9,931 nt of DNA from Azonexaceae bacterium. Its GTDB lineage: Bacteria > Pseudomonadota > Gammaproteobacteria > Burkholderiales > Rhodocyclaceae. The translations under genes were made by a program, and so were the position numbers. Of the stretch, positions 1 through 6,377 are shown piece by piece (positions within the stretch are counted from its first letter, which is position 1; the number at the start of each line of letters is the position of its first letter). The stretch lies in contig SSTA01000080.1 in NCBI GenBank assembly GCA_009469685.1, forward strand, positions 1 through 9,931, given 5' to 3'. The notes below the pieces were generated by a model. That model saw nothing but the letters and a program-made list of their open reading frames with translations. It had not been told where the DNA came from and made no database searches.

Positions 1-1
1 C

Positions 2-1459
2 ATCCACGAGCGTACGGTGAAGGCGTTGCCGGCCATCCTCGACCGCCTGGTGGCTTCGGGTTACCAGTTCGCCGGCTGGGACGGCAGCGGCTTCACCGTA
101 GCCCCAGGCGGAAGGTCCGCGGTCGCGTCGACGGCTTCGGGAGTCGCCGGCTATGGCGACTCCTGGGCCATCGTCATCGGCATCGACGATTATGCCCGGT
201 GGCCCAAGCTGCAATACGCGGTGCGCGACGCCCAGGCGGTGCGCGAGACGCTGATCGGCAAGTTTGGCTTCGCCGCCGACCATGTGGTGAGCCTGGAAAA
301 CGGCGCTGCCACCCGGACCGGCATCCTGGCGGCCTTCCACGACAAGCTGGCCCATGCGGGCATGAAAAAGAACGACCGCCTGCTTGTCTTCTTCGCCGGT
401 CACGGAGCCACACGGCAGCTCAGTTCCGGTCGCGACCTCGGCTACATCGTTCCGGTGGATTCCGACCCCGGCCAACTCGCCACCGACGCCATTCCCATGA
501 CCGAGTTGCAGAATATTGCCGAGGGCGTCACCGCCAAGCACGCTCTTTTCGTCATGGACGCTTGCTACAGCGGCCTGGGCCTCACCCGTGGCGCGGGCAA
601 CGCCAACTTCCTGCGCGACAACGCCAAACGTCTGGGCCGCCAGATGCTGACCGCCGGCGGAGCCGACCAGCTGGTGGCCGACGGGGGGCCCAACGGTCAT
701 TCGGTCTTTACCTGGGCCCTACTCCAGGGGCTGGGGGGCAAAGGCGACCTCAACGGCGACGGGCTCATCACCGCCACCGAGCTGGCCGCCTATGTGGCCC
801 CGGCGGTAGCGGCCGCCTCCCGCCAGACGCCGGCCTTCGGCAGCCTGCCGGGGTCCGAGGGCGGCGACTTCATCTTCGAGTTGCCGATGGAAACGGAATT
901 CATCAGCGCCGAGACCAAACAACTGCCCAACGAGGCCATCGTCCTCAACAGCAAGCTCGACGCTACCCGTCCGGCGATGCCGTCCCCCGCTGCCGCCGGT
1001 GACAAACCTGCACCTCCGCCCGCGCCGGTTCCGGTGGTGGTGAAGGATTTGCAGGGCGGCGAGCAGAGGATTGCGCCCCCGGTCGCCGTGCCGACCAGCG
1101 TGCGGCAATTGGCGCAGCGTGCCAACGACCGGGGCCTACAACTCTTTCGGGAGAAACTGTACGCCGAAGCCGAGGCTCAATTCACCGAAGCCCTCAAGTT
1201 GCGCCCCGACTTTGCCCTCGCCGCCAACAACCTCGGATTTGTCTTTTACAAGCAGGAAAAGTACAAGGAAGCCGCCCGCTGGTTCGAGAACGCGCTCAAG
1301 ATGGACCCCTCGAGGGCCATCGCCTATCTCAATCTTGGCGACGCGCTGGCGAAGGCCGGCGAGACGGAGCGAGCGAAACTGGCCTACCGGACCTACCTGG
1401 AACTCGCGCCCAACGGTGCCGGGGTGTCCTACGTGAAACAGCAGCTCGGAGGGGCTTGA
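2..1459 (+). CDS. Polysaccharide deacetylase (NodB) - caspase-like (C14) - TPR fusion protein, 5' end outside window
   Basis: The reading frame is open to the left edge, so the gene starts upstream; the GTG at 17 is internal. The first residues read IHERTVKALPAILDRL, then GYQF. This is the conserved end of NodB polysaccharide deacetylases (D-I-H-x-R-T, then L-x-x-L-x-x-x-G-Y-x-F), so the missing N-terminus should hold the metal-dependent deacetylase. A caspase-like peptidase C14 domain follows (about 150-890). It starts at AIVIGIDDY and has the catalytic His in FFAGHG (codon 401-403) and the Cys in DACYSG (codon 563-565). An Asp two residues before the Cys is usual in bacterial orthocaspases, which cut after basic residues. 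A canonical EF-hand loop lies at 746-781. A Pro/Ala-rich linker (about 970-1040) leads to about three TPR units (1110-1456). The dyad is intact, so activity is plausible. Substrate and partners are unknown. The gene converges with the Nif11 gene, 23 bases away. Confidence 0.88.
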   Translation: MHERTVKALPAILDRLVASGYQFAGWDGSGFTVAPGGRSAVASTASGVAGYGDSWAIVIGIDDYARWPKLQYAVRDAQAVRETLIGKFGFAADHVVSLENGAATRTGILAAFHDKLAHAGMKKNDRLLVFFAGHGATRQLSSGRDLGYIVPVDSDPGQLATDAIPMTELQNIAEGVTAKHALFVMDACYSGLGLTRGAGNANFLRDNAKRLGRQMLTAGGADQLVADGGPNGHSVFTWALLQGLGGKGDLNGDGLITATELAAYVAPAVAAASRQTPAFGSLPGSEGGDFIFELPMETEFISAETKQLPNEAIVLNSKLDATRPAMPSPAAAGDKPAPPPAPVPVVVKDLQGGEQRIAPPVAVPTSVRQLAQRANDRGLQLFREKLYAEAEAQFTEALKLRPDFALAANNLGFVFYKQEKYKEAARWFENALKMDPSRAIAYLNLGDALAKAGETERAKLAYRTYLELAPNGAGVSYVKQQLGGA

Positions 1460-1482
1460 CGCCCCAGAAGGCAGGGACCCGT

Positions 1483-1701
1483 TTAAACGCGGAGGAGTGC
1501 CTTGACGAGCCTTTCGGACAGTTGGTCCTCGGTGAATTGAGGCTCGTTGGGCGGGTAGAGCGAGTTTTCCTCGATGACGAAGCCGTGTTCCTGCGCCAGA
1601 GCGCGCAATTCTTTGAGTTTCTGGCAGGCTTTGAGGGCGGCGCCCAGGGTGGGGTCGGCCTTGGCCTTTTCAGCGAAAGCCTTGATGGGGGCAACGGACA
1701 T
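1483..1701 (-). CDS. Nif11-domain small protein
   Basis: This 72-residue protein matches the Nif11 family layout: a short N-terminal helix (IKAFAEKAKADPTLGAALKA), a middle helix with ALAQEHGFVI, and a variable tail. The ATG at 1701 has a good ribosome site (AGGAG, six bases before the start). Nif11 proteins were first noted near nitrogen-fixation genes, and related domains also serve as leader peptides of ribosomally made peptide natural products. Here the tail (LYPPNEP, then SERLVKALLRV) has no Gly-Gly cleavage motif and no Cys/Ser/Thr-rich core, and no modifying enzyme lies nearby. A stand-alone Nif11 protein is therefore more likely than a natural-product precursor. It is the second gene of an operon behind the DUF6156-like gene (42-base gap) and probably shares that gene's sigma-54 promoter. 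The exact biochemical role is not known. Confidence 0.82.
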   Translation of the reverse strand: MSVAPIKAFAEKAKADPTLGAALKACQKLKELRALAQEHGFVIEENSLYPPNEPQFTEDQLSERLVKALLRV

Positions 1702-1743
1702 GGTGATCTCCTGAAAGGGGTGAAAGTATCGAAATCGGCCGCA

Positions 1744-2025
1744 TCAGGCCGGGAACTCCAGGACGTTGGCCTCGCCGCTGCCATCGTCGATGGCGGCGCG
1801 GGCCAGTTTGCCGTCCGGGTGGTAGCTGTAGTCATGGCGCAGTTCCACCTCGCCATAGACCACCTTTTCGCAGGCAATGAGCCGGTCGGCGTCGTCGAAG
1901 GTGCCGCGGAAGAAGGTATTGCGATTGCGCAGGGCATCGGCGGCGAGTTCGCCTACCAGCCGGAGGGGCAATTGGGTGCCGCTGTAGCTGGTGAAAAACC
2001 GGGTCGGAACGCGGGGGGTGCTCAT
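1744..2025 (-). CDS. DUF6156-like conserved hypothetical protein
   Basis: A 93-residue soluble protein with no signal peptide or membrane segment. The conserved-looking core reads RFFTSYSG, LPLRLVGEL, NRNTFFRGTFD, then EKVVYGEVELRHDYSYHPDGKL, which suggests small antiparallel beta strands. I recall this pattern as the DUF6156 family, but only from memory of its motifs. The function is unknown. The start is placed at the ATG at 2025, preceded by AGGA at a suitable distance. An in-frame TTG at 2043 would add six residues that look like leader sequence. It is the first gene of a two-gene operon with the Nif11 gene. The leader carries a terminator-like hairpin (2055-2074), and a sigma-54 promoter lies at 2088-2103. 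Expression under nitrogen limitation or another sigma-54 condition is therefore likely, though inferred. Confidence 0.75.
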   Translation of the reverse strand: MSTPRVPTRFFTSYSGTQLPLRLVGELAADALRNRNTFFRGTFDDADRLIACEKVVYGEVELRHDYSYHPDGKLARAAIDDGSGEANVLEFPA

Positions 2026-2054
2026 AGGGTTTTCCTGTCGCAATCATGACAAAA

Positions 2055-2074
2055 ACCCCTCCATCGTTAGGGGT
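2055..2074 (-). terminator. Terminator-like hairpin in the leader of the DUF6156-Nif11 operon (possible attenuator)
   Basis: Read on the minus strand, ACCCCT and AGGGGT form a six-pair stem around the eight-base loop AACGATGG, followed by TTTT. It lies about 30 bases before the ATG at 2025 and downstream of the predicted sigma-54 start (about 2077), so it would sit inside the mRNA leader. No minus-strand gene lies upstream for it to terminate. A role in attenuation, or as a 5' stabilising stem, is more likely than ordinary termination. The stem is short, so efficiency is uncertain. Confidence 0.5.
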
Positions 2075-2087
2075 GCTCAACAGGGAG

Positions 2088-2103
2088 AGCAAATTCGAGG
2101 CCA
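2088..2103 (-). promoter_or_regulatory. rpoN-dependent promoter: Sigma-54 (RpoN) -24/-12 promoter for the DUF6156-Nif11 operon
   Basis: The minus strand reads TGGCCTCGAATTTGCT. The invariant GG (-24) and GC (-12) have exactly ten bases between them, and both the TGGC and TTGC(T) blocks match consensus (TGGCACG-N4-TTGCW); only the ACG inside the -24 element differs. The predicted start is near 2077, giving a leader of about 50 bases. I found no TGT-N10-ACA NifA-type site in the 150 bases upstream, so the activator protein cannot be named. Confidence 0.6.
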
Positions 2104-2170
2104 GCATTCAGCGTGCGGCCGCAAGCCGACTGCGCTACATTTCGCGCTGTCATCTTCCGGGGCAGTTCCC

Positions 2171-2554
2171 ATGCATTACCTCGTCGACACGGAAAAATCC
2201 CTTTATGAAGCCGGTGTTGATCTGCGGGCGGCCATCCTCCGCCTCGGCTTCGCCATCCTGCAGGTGCAGGAACTCGGCCCGCCGGGCAGTGGCTGGGAGG
2301 TCGAGTGCGACGAAGACTGCACCGTTTTCACGGTCGACAATCCGCGTTACACCCAGCAACTGGTGAACCGGGACATGCGCTCGACGCTCGCCCTGCCCTG
2401 GCGTATTTCGGTCTATACGGAAGCCGGCAGTACCCGCATCGGATTCGTTCGTCCCTTGGCGCTGTTCGCCGCCTTGGAGGTCGCTGCCGGGGTAGGTCCG
2501 GTGGCCAGGGAAATCGAGGAGAAGCTCCGCCAGATTGTGGACGAAGCGCGGTGA
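2171..2554 (+). CDS. DUF302 family protein
   Basis: A 127-residue protein without signal peptide or membrane segment. The pattern fits DUF302: an early helix (DLRAAILRLGF) and strand (AILQVQELG), an acidic stretch (VECDEDC), the hallmark VDNPRYTQQLVNRD segment, then ALPWRISVYTE and IGFVRPL, ending in a helix. DUF302 proteins are small alpha/beta proteins of unknown function, often near redox or envelope genes. The start is placed at the ATG at 2171 because upstream in-frame starts would run through the divergent operon's promoter and coding start; the ribosome site there is weak (GGGG about nine bases before). The gene is divergent from the sigma-54-driven DUF6156-Nif11 operon with 145 bases between starts. 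No convincing promoter of its own is visible. A seven-pair hairpin follows at 2576-2598. Confidence 0.8.
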   Translation: MHYLVDTEKSLYEAGVDLRAAILRLGFAILQVQELGPPGSGWEVECDEDCTVFTVDNPRYTQQLVNRDMRSTLALPWRISVYTEAGSTRIGFVRPLALFAALEVAAGVGPVAREIEEKLRQIVDEAR

Positions 2555-2575
2555 TTCGACGGGAAGACTTCTGGC

Positions 2576-2598
2576 CGGTCAGTGGGCTCTTCTGACCG
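2576..2598 (+). terminator. Hairpin after DUF302, possible terminator
   Basis: CGGTCAG and CTGACCG form a seven-pair stem with a nine-base loop, 21 bases after the DUF302 stop. The position fits a transcription end, but no T run follows, so it is not a textbook intrinsic terminator. Confidence 0.4.
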
Positions 2599-2825
2599 TC
2601 GCCATTCGCAATTCCGTCCGGGCGAAGGGCGGGCTGCGGTGGGTCAGGTGCGTCCAGGGTGCCCGTGACCTCTCGGCTTGCAGAGCATCCGGCGAGGGGA
2701 TCCGGGGTGGAGCCTGCGGTCGCCGTCCGGAGGGGGCAGGCTAGCAGCCCTGCCGCCCAACGGTTCCCAGGGGAGCCCACGAGCGGGGTGAGCAGCGACC
2801 CGTGATGGTGTGGTCGATGAACGTA

Positions 2826-2851
2826 CTGCGCCGACCCGAGGGCCGGCGCAG
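2826..2851. terminator. Strong hairpin between convergent genes
   Basis: CTGCGCCG and CGGCGCAG form an eight-pair stem, with a further CCC/GGG pairing inside the loop. It starts 16 bases past the stop of the helix-hairpin-helix gene, which fits its transcription end. On the plus strand it is followed by TCTTT, so it may act in both directions; no T run follows on the minus strand. Confidence 0.55.
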
Positions 2852-2867
2852 TCTTTGGTGAAGCGAA

Positions 2868-3866
2868 TTACAGGGTGAAGGCGTTGCGCACCCGCTCGAG
2901 CAGCTTGGGTCCCATGCCCTTCACTTTCAGCAGATCGTCCACTGCCCGATACGGCCGGGCGGCGACGATGGCGCGGGCCAGAGCATCGCTGATCCCTTTG
3001 ACCGCGGTGATCTCCTGCGCGGTGGCGGTATTGACCGAGACGCCGGTCGCATACTGAACCGCCGCCTTGCCTGAGGGCTTTGCAGCCTTCGCAACTGCGG
3101 CCTTGGGGGCGCTCTTCTCAGTCGCTTGGGTTTCTTGCGGTAGCGGTTCCACCTCTGCCGCAGCGGCGCGCGGACGGGATAGTTCGCGGAAATCCCGGGT
3201 GACGTAACCGGCGGGGGACCACTCGCGCAACATCAGGGTCAGATGGCCCTGAGCGGGCAGTGCTCCCACATGGGCGCTGAAGCGGCAGTCGCGCTGCTCG
3301 GTTTGCCCCGCCAAGGTCCCGATGACCTCACTGGCCAGGAGAACGCCTTGCCATGCGCCGCCGGAGTAGGGGTCGTCGAGGGCCCACAGTTCGAGCGCCA
3401 GCGTGCCGCTCAGATTGTCGGAGGAGCGCGGGTTTTCGATGCGGGCGATCTCCAGATCGACTTGCTCGTCGGTGAAGCTGCAGCAGAGGGTGCCGCCGAG
3501 TCGCGGCTGCGGGAGGCTGAACGATTGCGCGTAGGTGGCCCGGTCGTTGATGCCGTCCACATCGCTGACCAAGACCAGCGTCACGGTGTGCGCTTCCTGG
3601 CCGGCGGGCGGAAAGGCTTCGGCGATACCAAAGGTGCGAATGACACCGCTTCCGTTGATGGGCAGCAGGCCTAGCGGCACTTCGGCAATCTTGATCGCAT
3701 CGTCCGCCCAGAGCTGCAGAGCCCATTGCTGGCCGCAGAGGCGGGTTTCGTCGAAGAGGATTTCGGCATTCAGGCTGGCGGTGTCGCCATCGATGGCGTA
3801 GCCGTGGGAGGTGCCGAGGCGAGCGATGGGATTGGGGCGGACGTCCCCGAGCGGATTTTGGAGCAT
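2868..3866 (-). CDS. Tandem beta-module protein with C-terminal ComEA-like helix-hairpin-helix domain
   Basis: The 332-residue product ends in a clear helix-hairpin-helix pair (residues about 276-332): SVNTATAQEITAVKGIS, then DLLKVKGMGPKLLERV. This resembles the non-sequence-specific DNA-binding domain of ComEA. Before it lie an Ala/Lys/Pro-rich linker (about 234-270) and two beta-strand-rich modules (about 30-118 and 130-228) that look like one duplication: WALQLWADD and LALELWALDD begin matching stretches, and each ends in a run like VTLVLVSD or LTLMLREW. ComEA itself is a short exported protein; this one shows no signal peptide or membrane segment, so it is probably cytoplasmic and not a competence receptor. 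The ATG at 3866 lacks a good ribosome site, but no better in-frame start exists nearby. A TATAAT box lies at 3900-3905. I do not recognise the N-terminal modules. Confidence 0.82.
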   Translation of the reverse strand: MLQNPLGDVRPNPIARLGTSHGYAIDGDTASLNAEILFDETRLCGQQWALQLWADDAIKIAEVPLGLLPINGSGVIRTFGIAEAFPPAGQEAHTVTLVLVSDVDGINDRATYAQSFSLPQPRLGGTLCCSFTDEQVDLEIARIENPRSSDNLSGTLALELWALDDPYSGGAWQGVLLASEVIGTLAGQTEQRDCRFSAHVGALPAQGHLTLMLREWSPAGYVTRDFRELSRPRAAAAEVEPLPQETQATEKSAPKAAVAKAAKPSGKAAVQYATGVSVNTATAQEITAVKGISDALARAIVAARPYRAVDDLLKVKGMGPKLLERVRNAFTL

Positions 3867-3899
3867 GGTGTGAGGGCGTGTTGGTTTGGAAAGGCCCGC

Positions 3900-3928
3900 A
3901 TTATAGGAGCATTGTTGGAAAATTTTGC
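3900..3928 (-). promoter_or_regulatory. Sigma-70 type promoter for the helix-hairpin-helix gene
   Basis: The minus strand carries a perfect TATAAT -10 box at 3900-3905. The -35 position 17 bases upstream (3923-3928) reads GCAAAA, a poor match, which suggests the promoter needs an activator. The predicted start near 3893 gives a leader of about 26 bases. A second candidate -10 box, AATAAT, lies further upstream at 4030-4035. Confidence 0.5.
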
Positions 3929-4007
3929 GACTGCGACCGATGAATTTTCACTGCACGCCAACTTGGTGCAACATTCTGTGCGGAAAGGGTTTTTGCCTGG
4001 CGCAAGA

Positions 4008-4023
4008 TGTCGTGTATGCGACA
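4008..4023. promoter_or_regulatory. Palindrome TGTCG-N6-CGACA, operator candidate
   Basis: TGTCG TGTATG CGACA is a perfect five-base dyad. It also fits TGT-N10-ACA, the NifA activator pattern, but no sigma-54 promoter lies within reach on either strand. It sits about 115-130 bases upstream of the predicted start of the helix-hairpin-helix gene and directly at the start expected from the alternative AATAAT box. Confidence 0.45.
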
Positions 4024-4077
4024 GAAAAAATTATTTGACATGAGAAATCGGCACCAAAATGAGGCGCGGCCGACTTT

Positions 4078-4094
4078 TGTCGAGGCGTTCGACA
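4078..4094. promoter_or_regulatory. Second palindrome TGTCGA-N5-TCGACA, operator candidate
   Basis: TGTCGA GGCGT TCGACA has six-base arms and shares the TGTCG/CGACA half-sites of the palindrome at 4008-4023. The centres are about 70 bases apart. Two like sites in one AT-rich control region suggest a dimeric regulator binding twice. The regulator is not identifiable here. Confidence 0.42.
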
Positions 4095-4283
4095 GAACCC
4101 GGGGCTAAACGGCTTTAAGGTTTCGGGCCGAGGGGGCAGAATTCTTCCGCGCCTTCCGGCAGCGCAAAAGCAATCACCGTATCGCGACGGATGCATGGCG
4201 ATTCCGAAACGGGACGAGATGCAGTCTAGGGCCGACTGCGCCTGTCGCGCATGGGCAGGACTCCCGATTTGGCCTGGGAGATT

Positions 4284-4297
4284 GCCCGCGCTCGGGC
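4284..4297 (-). terminator. GC hairpin after the histidine kinase gene
   Basis: GCCCG and CGGGC form a five-pair stem around a four-base loop, 11 bases past the kinase stop. A second hairpin (CTCCC/GGGAG) lies just beyond it. Neither is followed by a T run, so this is only a possible transcription end for the two-component operon. Confidence 0.3.
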
Positions 4298-4307
4298 CGG
4301 AGCCCTG

Positions 4308-6377
4308 TCAAGCCGGTCGTGCCCGCTGGAACCCCAATTCAAAACTCACCCCATCCTCGCCGTTGCGGACCAGGATCGTGCCGCCCATCTTGGCCATATA
4401 GGTCTTGGCCACGAACAGGCCTTGGCCCCGGTGACCCTCGGCGGCATGGGCGGGCTGATCGGAGACGCCGTATTCAAAAATCTTGTCCAGCAATTCCGGA
4501 CTGATGGGGGGGCCGAAATTGTGGATGCTCACGGTCGCCAGGTTGTCGCCGGCCGCCACCGCTATGGTGATGGGGGTGCCCGCCCGGCGGTGCCGGTCTG
4601 CGTTCTTGAGGATGTGGGAAAACACGTCCTCCAGAGGGAATTCGTCGGCCCGCACCGGCACTGGAGCGTCTACGCCTGTGCAGCGGACATCGGCGACTCC
4701 GGCGTTCTCGGCGACGTTTCGTACGAAATCGGCAATATCCACCGTTTGCACCTGCAGACTGGTGGACTGGAACGCCTCGCTGGGACTGGCGCTGCCGTAA
4801 AGGACGCGGACGGCCTGTTGCATGCGGCTGATGTAGCGGTGGCTAGCGTCTTGCGGACTACCATGCAGCGCCATCAGGCTCTGTAGGGGAGACATGATTT
4901 CGTGGCCGACGGCATGCCAGAGGTCCTTCTCCTGTTCGGCGCGGATCTTCTCGCGGCCGGCGTCCTCCTTCACCCGCTGCAACAGGTCGTCGAGTCCGGC
5001 GGCCAGGAGGCCCAATTCGTCACCGCTACGCAGATCGGCCAGTTCGAAGCGTTCCAGGCCGCCATCGGCATGCACCGTCCGGGAAAGGCCGCGGGTGCGA
5101 CGGGTGAGGGTGGCGATGCGGCGGATGATCCCGACTTCGATGACCAGCCAGGCCAGACCGATGGCGCCGAGCATGGCTCCGACAAACCAGGAGAGTCGCG
5201 TGGCTACGGCGGAGAGCGTCTTGTTCACGCTGCGGGCATCGCCCTTGAGCAGCAGCCTGAATTGGCCGAGCGGTGTGGCGACTTCCTCCGTCAATTCGAC
5301 TACCGGGGCATCGAGGGTCTCCACCGGCAGCACGCGTATCAGGCGGGTAAGCAGGGGCGAGGTCTGCTCCAGGGTTTCATCGCGGCCGGCCAACTGGGCC
5401 AAGTCGATTGCCTTGCCGCCGACGACGCGCTGGATGGCCAAGGTCTCGCCGGGAAGCAGCAGGCTGGTGAGATCGGAGAGGGCGAAGGGGGGCGTGACGC
5501 CTGGTCGATGGCTATCGAAGAGGGCGGGGCCGTCGCCGGGGGGGAGCAGCTCGAGATGGACTTTGAACTGGTCCAGGTCTGGAGGAGGCCAGGCGGGTTT
5601 TTCCCGGGCGAAGAGCGCTTCGCGCAAGGCTTCCACCGGCAGGCGCAGGGAGAAGAAGGATGGGCGGAGGCAGTCGGCCTCCGCTTCCCGGGGCGAAGTC
5701 GCGCATTGGCCGTCCTGCCAGACCCAGCCGCGGAATTCCTTCACCGGTCTGGCGCCGGTGTAGTCGCGACCCGGCTGTTCCACATAGCCGGTGAAACGGC
5801 CGCGCACCCCTTCAGCGCCAGGGGTGCCTGGCAGGGGCTCAAAAGGGGCCACCCAGCGCCAGGTCTGGCCGCGCAAGCTGACGGTGACGCGCAGGCGATG
5901 GGCGCCGTCAAGGAACTCGTCGCCGATGCGGTGGGCCTCCAGCGCCCCGCTGCGGAAGGTGCCCGCGGCGTAGATGTAGCCGCCGGCCCAGGGATTGTTG
6001 CCGATGGCCACGCAGAGGCTGCCATGGTCGGGGTATTGCACCAGGCAATCGGCCATCTCGACGGCATTCTTCACCTTGTTCTGGTCGTCGAAGTCGAGGG
6101 CGGCATAGGGCAGTACGACCGGGCGGCCGGCGGCGGCCAATTGCGCATTCCAGCCGGGATTGAGCAGGGCCAGCTGGCCGGACGGGTGGCGCAGCCGCCC
6201 AAGGATCTGGGCCTGAGTCTTGGCGAACCCGGCGGCATAGTTGTCGACGCTGCGTTGCTTTTCCTCCTGAAGCACGGTGACGGCGAGCGCCATCACGGCA
6301 AGGAAGAGGGCCAGGAAGGCCGTGCGGAACAGGACGCGCAGGCGGAAGGATGCCAGCCAGGCCAGGAAGCTCTTCAT
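4308..6377 (-). CDS. Membrane sensor histidine kinase with large periplasmic domain
   Basis: A 689-residue inner-membrane kinase. Residues about 17-36 form the first membrane segment, 37-395 a very large periplasmic sensor region, and about 396-418 the second membrane segment. A HAMP-like linker (419-470) leads to the dimerisation/phosphoacceptor helix with His492 in HEIMSPLQSL. The ATP-binding domain follows: N box with Asn592 (ILKNADRHR), G1 box HNFGPPI (619-625), F box IFEYGVS, and G2 box GHRGQGLF. The G1 box has Asn where many kinases have Asp (DxGxG); the HNxGPPI form is seen in other active kinases. Its ATG overlaps the stop of the regulator gene (ATGA), so the two are co-translated and the kinase should phosphorylate that regulator. 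I do not recognise the sensor domain, so the signal is unknown. The Cys residues 111, 122, 225 and 236 in the sensor region could form disulfides. Confidence 0.93.
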   Translation of the reverse strand: MKSFLAWLASFRLRVLFRTAFLALFLAVMALAVTVLQEEKQRSVDNYAAGFAKTQAQILGRLRHPSGQLALLNPGWNAQLAAAGRPVVLPYAALDFDDQNKVKNAVEMADCLVQYPDHGSLCVAIGNNPWAGGYIYAAGTFRSGALEAHRIGDEFLDGAHRLRVTVSLRGQTWRWVAPFEPLPGTPGAEGVRGRFTGYVEQPGRDYTGARPVKEFRGWVWQDGQCATSPREAEADCLRPSFFSLRLPVEALREALFAREKPAWPPPDLDQFKVHLELLPPGDGPALFDSHRPGVTPPFALSDLTSLLLPGETLAIQRVVGGKAIDLAQLAGRDETLEQTSPLLTRLIRVLPVETLDAPVVELTEEVATPLGQFRLLLKGDARSVNKTLSAVATRLSWFVGAMLGAIGLAWLVIEVGIIRRIATLTRRTRGLSRTVHADGGLERFELADLRSGDELGLLAAGLDDLLQRVKEDAGREKIRAEQEKDLWHAVGHEIMSPLQSLMALHGSPQDASHRYISRMQQAVRVLYGSASPSEAFQSTSLQVQTVDIADFVRNVAENAGVADVRCTGVDAPVPVRADEFPLEDVFSHILKNADRHRRAGTPITIAVAAGDNLATVSIHNFGPPISPELLDKIFEYGVSDQPAHAAEGHRGQGLFVAKTYMAKMGGTILVRNGEDGVSFELGFQRARPA

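Larger units (their letters stand above)
2555..2867. other. Gene-free GC-rich stretch between two convergent genes
   Basis: No reading frame here has family features or a usable ribosome site. The stretch separates the ends of the DUF302 gene (+) and the helix-hairpin-helix gene (-). It holds the hairpins at 2576-2598 and 2826-2851, plus weaker ones such as GGCAGG/CCTGCC around 2735-2755. I found no tRNA, riboswitch or RNase P motif. A small structured RNA cannot be excluded. Confidence 0.6.
3867..4307. other. 441-base regulatory spacer upstream of the helix-hairpin-helix gene
   Basis: No convincing gene is present; short open frames here lack ribosome sites and family features. The part from 3890 to 4060 is much richer in A and T than its surroundings and holds the promoter elements and palindromes listed separately. 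An imperfect dyad, TGCACGCCAA-C-TTGGTGCA, lies at 3952-3970, about 60-75 bases upstream of the predicted start of the helix-hairpin-helix gene. Confidence 0.6.

Noticed and set aside
2099..2112. Sigma-54 promoter on the plus strand for DUF302
   Set aside because: GG and GC have the right spacing, but the surrounding bases (AGGCCA, CAGC) match the consensus poorly compared with the minus-strand element overlapping it.
2552..2566. tmRNA-like start (GATTCGACGGG)
   Set aside because: The short match is not followed by a tag reading frame or by the tRNA-like 3' end expected about 350 bases on; the start overlaps the DUF302 stop.
4008..4023. NifA upstream activator site (TGT-N10-ACA)
   Set aside because: The pattern fits, but no GG-N10-GC sigma-54 element lies downstream on either strand, and such a short pattern is expected about twice by chance in a window this size. 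It is kept only as a palindromic operator candidate.
4035..4063. Plus-strand promoter with perfect TTGACA
   Set aside because: The -10 position at 16-18 bases spacing reads AAATGA, AATGAG or ATGAGG, a poor match, and no plus-strand gene follows.
3948..4196. 82-codon minus-strand open frame in the spacer
   Set aside because: It has no ribosome site or family features and covers the promoter and palindromes, so it is unlikely to be a gene.
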